64,000 bases of DNA from Rotaria sp. Silwood1 (taxonomy: Eukaryota; Rotifera; Eurotatoria; Philodinida; Philodinidae), in NCBI GenBank assembly GCA_905250075.1, contig CAJNOP010000030.1, positions 598,391 through 662,390 of the forward strand. The letters are read 5' to 3'. The number at the start of each line of letters is the position of its first letter. The first letter of the stretch is position 1. Below the pieces are notes generated by a model. It saw only the letters and a program-made list of their open reading frames with translations, did no database searches and was not told the origin of the DNA. A program made the translations under genes and the position numbers. Below are positions 62,466 to 64,000 of the stretch, one piece after another.

Positions 62466-63321
62466 ATCGCAGCATCAACACTTCACCCAACTTTCGTTTA
62501 ACTATATTGTAGTTATCGTCTCAGCGTATTGCTGATAGTTTCGACCATTAAAATGAAGATTTCCACAAACAGTCATTGTCGATAGTCACATCGTCACAAT
62601 GCAAATAAGCAAGTTTCGGCGAAGAGAATACGGTCTTATTAATAGAAGCAATTTGTTTTTCATCCATGATACATTTAAATAATCGTTTAAGAGGTTTATA
62701 CAAAATACGGAAATTTAATCATGTGCATCACATCTTTGCTATGTGAATTTGATGCGTTGGTTGAAGCACGAATGATTTTTTTAGTTGTATATTTTGTAAT
62801 ATAATTCTGCTCAAATACTTATCATCATTCAAATCTTATGAAAGATAGAGATAATGTCATGAATACTTGCAATAATCAAATATTCTGCTTATCATAATTA
62901 TAAACACAAAACTTGATAAATAACCATGATTCATAATGACATGAAAGGCAGAAATGTTGATGCAAATAACTGAGGATATATAAGACACGTATATTTTATC
63001 ACATAGTGCACCTGTTGTCATGAAGAATTCTAACCTTAATTTAATGAAAATATTGCATGATTAATAAAAAAATATCTGTCCAGGTTTTAGTCAGAAATAG
63101 AATACAAAATAATCACGAAATATATTTTTCTTCTTAAATTTAATGATATATGATACTCATGTGTCTTATTTGTTGATCAATATTTTTGTAAAACATTTAT
63201 TATTTACTTAAGAGATTGTCTGAAAACCTGATTATTATACAATTGGAATATCGAGTATAAAAAGGTATTCAAAATGATACCTTAATCAAAAGATCTGATT
63301 TCAATGGGAATAGTTCCCAAA
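62466..63321. other. Spacer before the secreted-protein gene
   Basis: AT-rich, no gene seen. It presumably includes the promoter of the gene starting at 63322. Confidence 0.4.
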
Positions 63322-64000
63322 ATGATTTCTCTATATGTTCATCTTCTTCTAGTTGTTGTAGTTGCTGGGTCCCATTATAGGTAATACAGATCATTTTTAT
63401 TTCATTTAATATAAAGCATCTAAATCATATAGAGGTGGAGCTATATCCTATACAATTCGTGCTATTCCTGACAATATAACAGGCGATGGTCAACAAATAC
63501 CAGTACGTGTCATGCAACGGCATTCATGGCGTCGTTCTTTGGTTTTTTGTAATGACACATCTCCAAGTTCAGGCAATTTAATTGGAAGTGGTACACTTGT
63601 CTCGAGTTCGAATCAAAGCGTGTCATCAGTGACAATTCCTTCAATTGATACTAGCGTACGATGTACAGATTATAATGAAGAATTTGATTATAGTAGTGGT
63701 GAAAATTCAGCTGATGTTCTTTTACCTATCAACAGTCGAATTGAATATTTATATCAAGGATGTTGTTGGATTACGCTCTTATCACCCGATTCGGAATCAG
63801 ATTGGTCATTAAAACTTATCGTTAACACATATCGACGCCCAGATGGAAGGTAAGTAAATATTAACAGTATGCATCAATTCGTTTACTTTTTCCTAAATTT
63901 AATAGATTAAATAGTTCTCCTAAAACAACCATGAATCCAATTGTTCAAGTTGAAGTCGGTAAGATAGGTATTATTCGTATTCCAATGGCTGATAGTGATG
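63322..64000 (+). CDS. Secreted or membrane protein, 5' part, runs off the window
   Basis: Exons 63322-63380, 63433-63849 and 63906 onward; phases 2 and 2 join cleanly. Exon 1 is a signal peptide (MISLYVHLLLVVVVAGSHYR). The mature part starts RGGAISYTIRAIP and goes on to FCNDTSPSSG, VRCTDYNEEFDY, GCCWITLL, a Leu/Ile/Val and Cys pattern typical of extracellular beta-sandwich repeats. A start of the type HYRGG..I.Y is, from memory, common in predicted secreted proteins of rotifers and other marine animals, but I cannot give a family name. The 3' end is outside the window. Confidence 0.8.

Noticed and set aside
1-64000. CRISPR array, prokaryotic operon or phage
   Set aside because: Intron-containing animal genes throughout; the tandem repeats lack unique spacers of uniform length.
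1-64000. tRNA or rRNA genes
   Set aside because: No cloverleaf with a convincing T-loop (GGTTCGAAT type) and no ribosomal signature found by eye; a covariance search would be needed to exclude diverged ones.

Overview
Eukaryotic, AT-rich (my impression, not computed), intron-containing animal DNA, most likely from a bdelloid rotifer (Adineta/Rotaria type). The reasons are many short introns of about 50-70 bp, metazoan gene families, a broken ART-TPR gene of a type common in bdelloids, and many degenerate TGTGGG/CCCACA tracts. TGTGGG is the reported bdelloid telomere repeat. The species assignment is inference. A 100-N run (43033-43132) is a scaffold gap, so order and distance across it are not guaranteed.

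Layout. 1-5.5 kb holds the last exon of one gene, the 3' exons of a second plus-strand gene that may use a GC-AG intron, and a complete six-exon Rab32/38-type GTPase on the minus strand. A small three-exon single-C2-domain protein follows at 7.5-8.0 kb on the minus strand. From 12.1 to 61.7 kb I trace one plus-strand reading frame through 11 exons. All splice phases agree, and it would encode an uncharacterised, largely disordered protein of about 1189 residues with an SxIP-like motif. Two of its introns would be giant (18.3 and 22.7 kb). They contain a DNase II gene, a broken ADP-ribosyltransferase/TPR gene, a rhodopsin-like receptor (antisense) and a two-domain serine protease, together with most of the repeats. 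The window ends inside a secreted-protein gene (63.3 kb onward).

Repeats. 20-43 kb is dominated by fold-back (long inverted repeat) elements of several unrelated families. They include a 3.2-kb near-palindrome (37.15-40.33 kb), a 2.9-kb element whose arms contain inverted 34-bp satellites (22.6-25.5 kb), a GTAC-rich element and at least four smaller ones. Two short hAT-like insertions sit inside arms of other fold-back elements. In each case the other arm keeps the uninterrupted target site, so the order of insertion can be read. A separate roughly 300-380 bp family occurs four times in the same orientation. One of its copies has split a decayed duplicate of the protease gene's 5' end.

Most notable: the possible giant gene with nested genes; the tandem protease whose first domain has lost all three catalytic residues and uses a 12-nt microexon; recurrent G-rich then C-rich telomere-like inverted pairs; and the nested transposon chronology.
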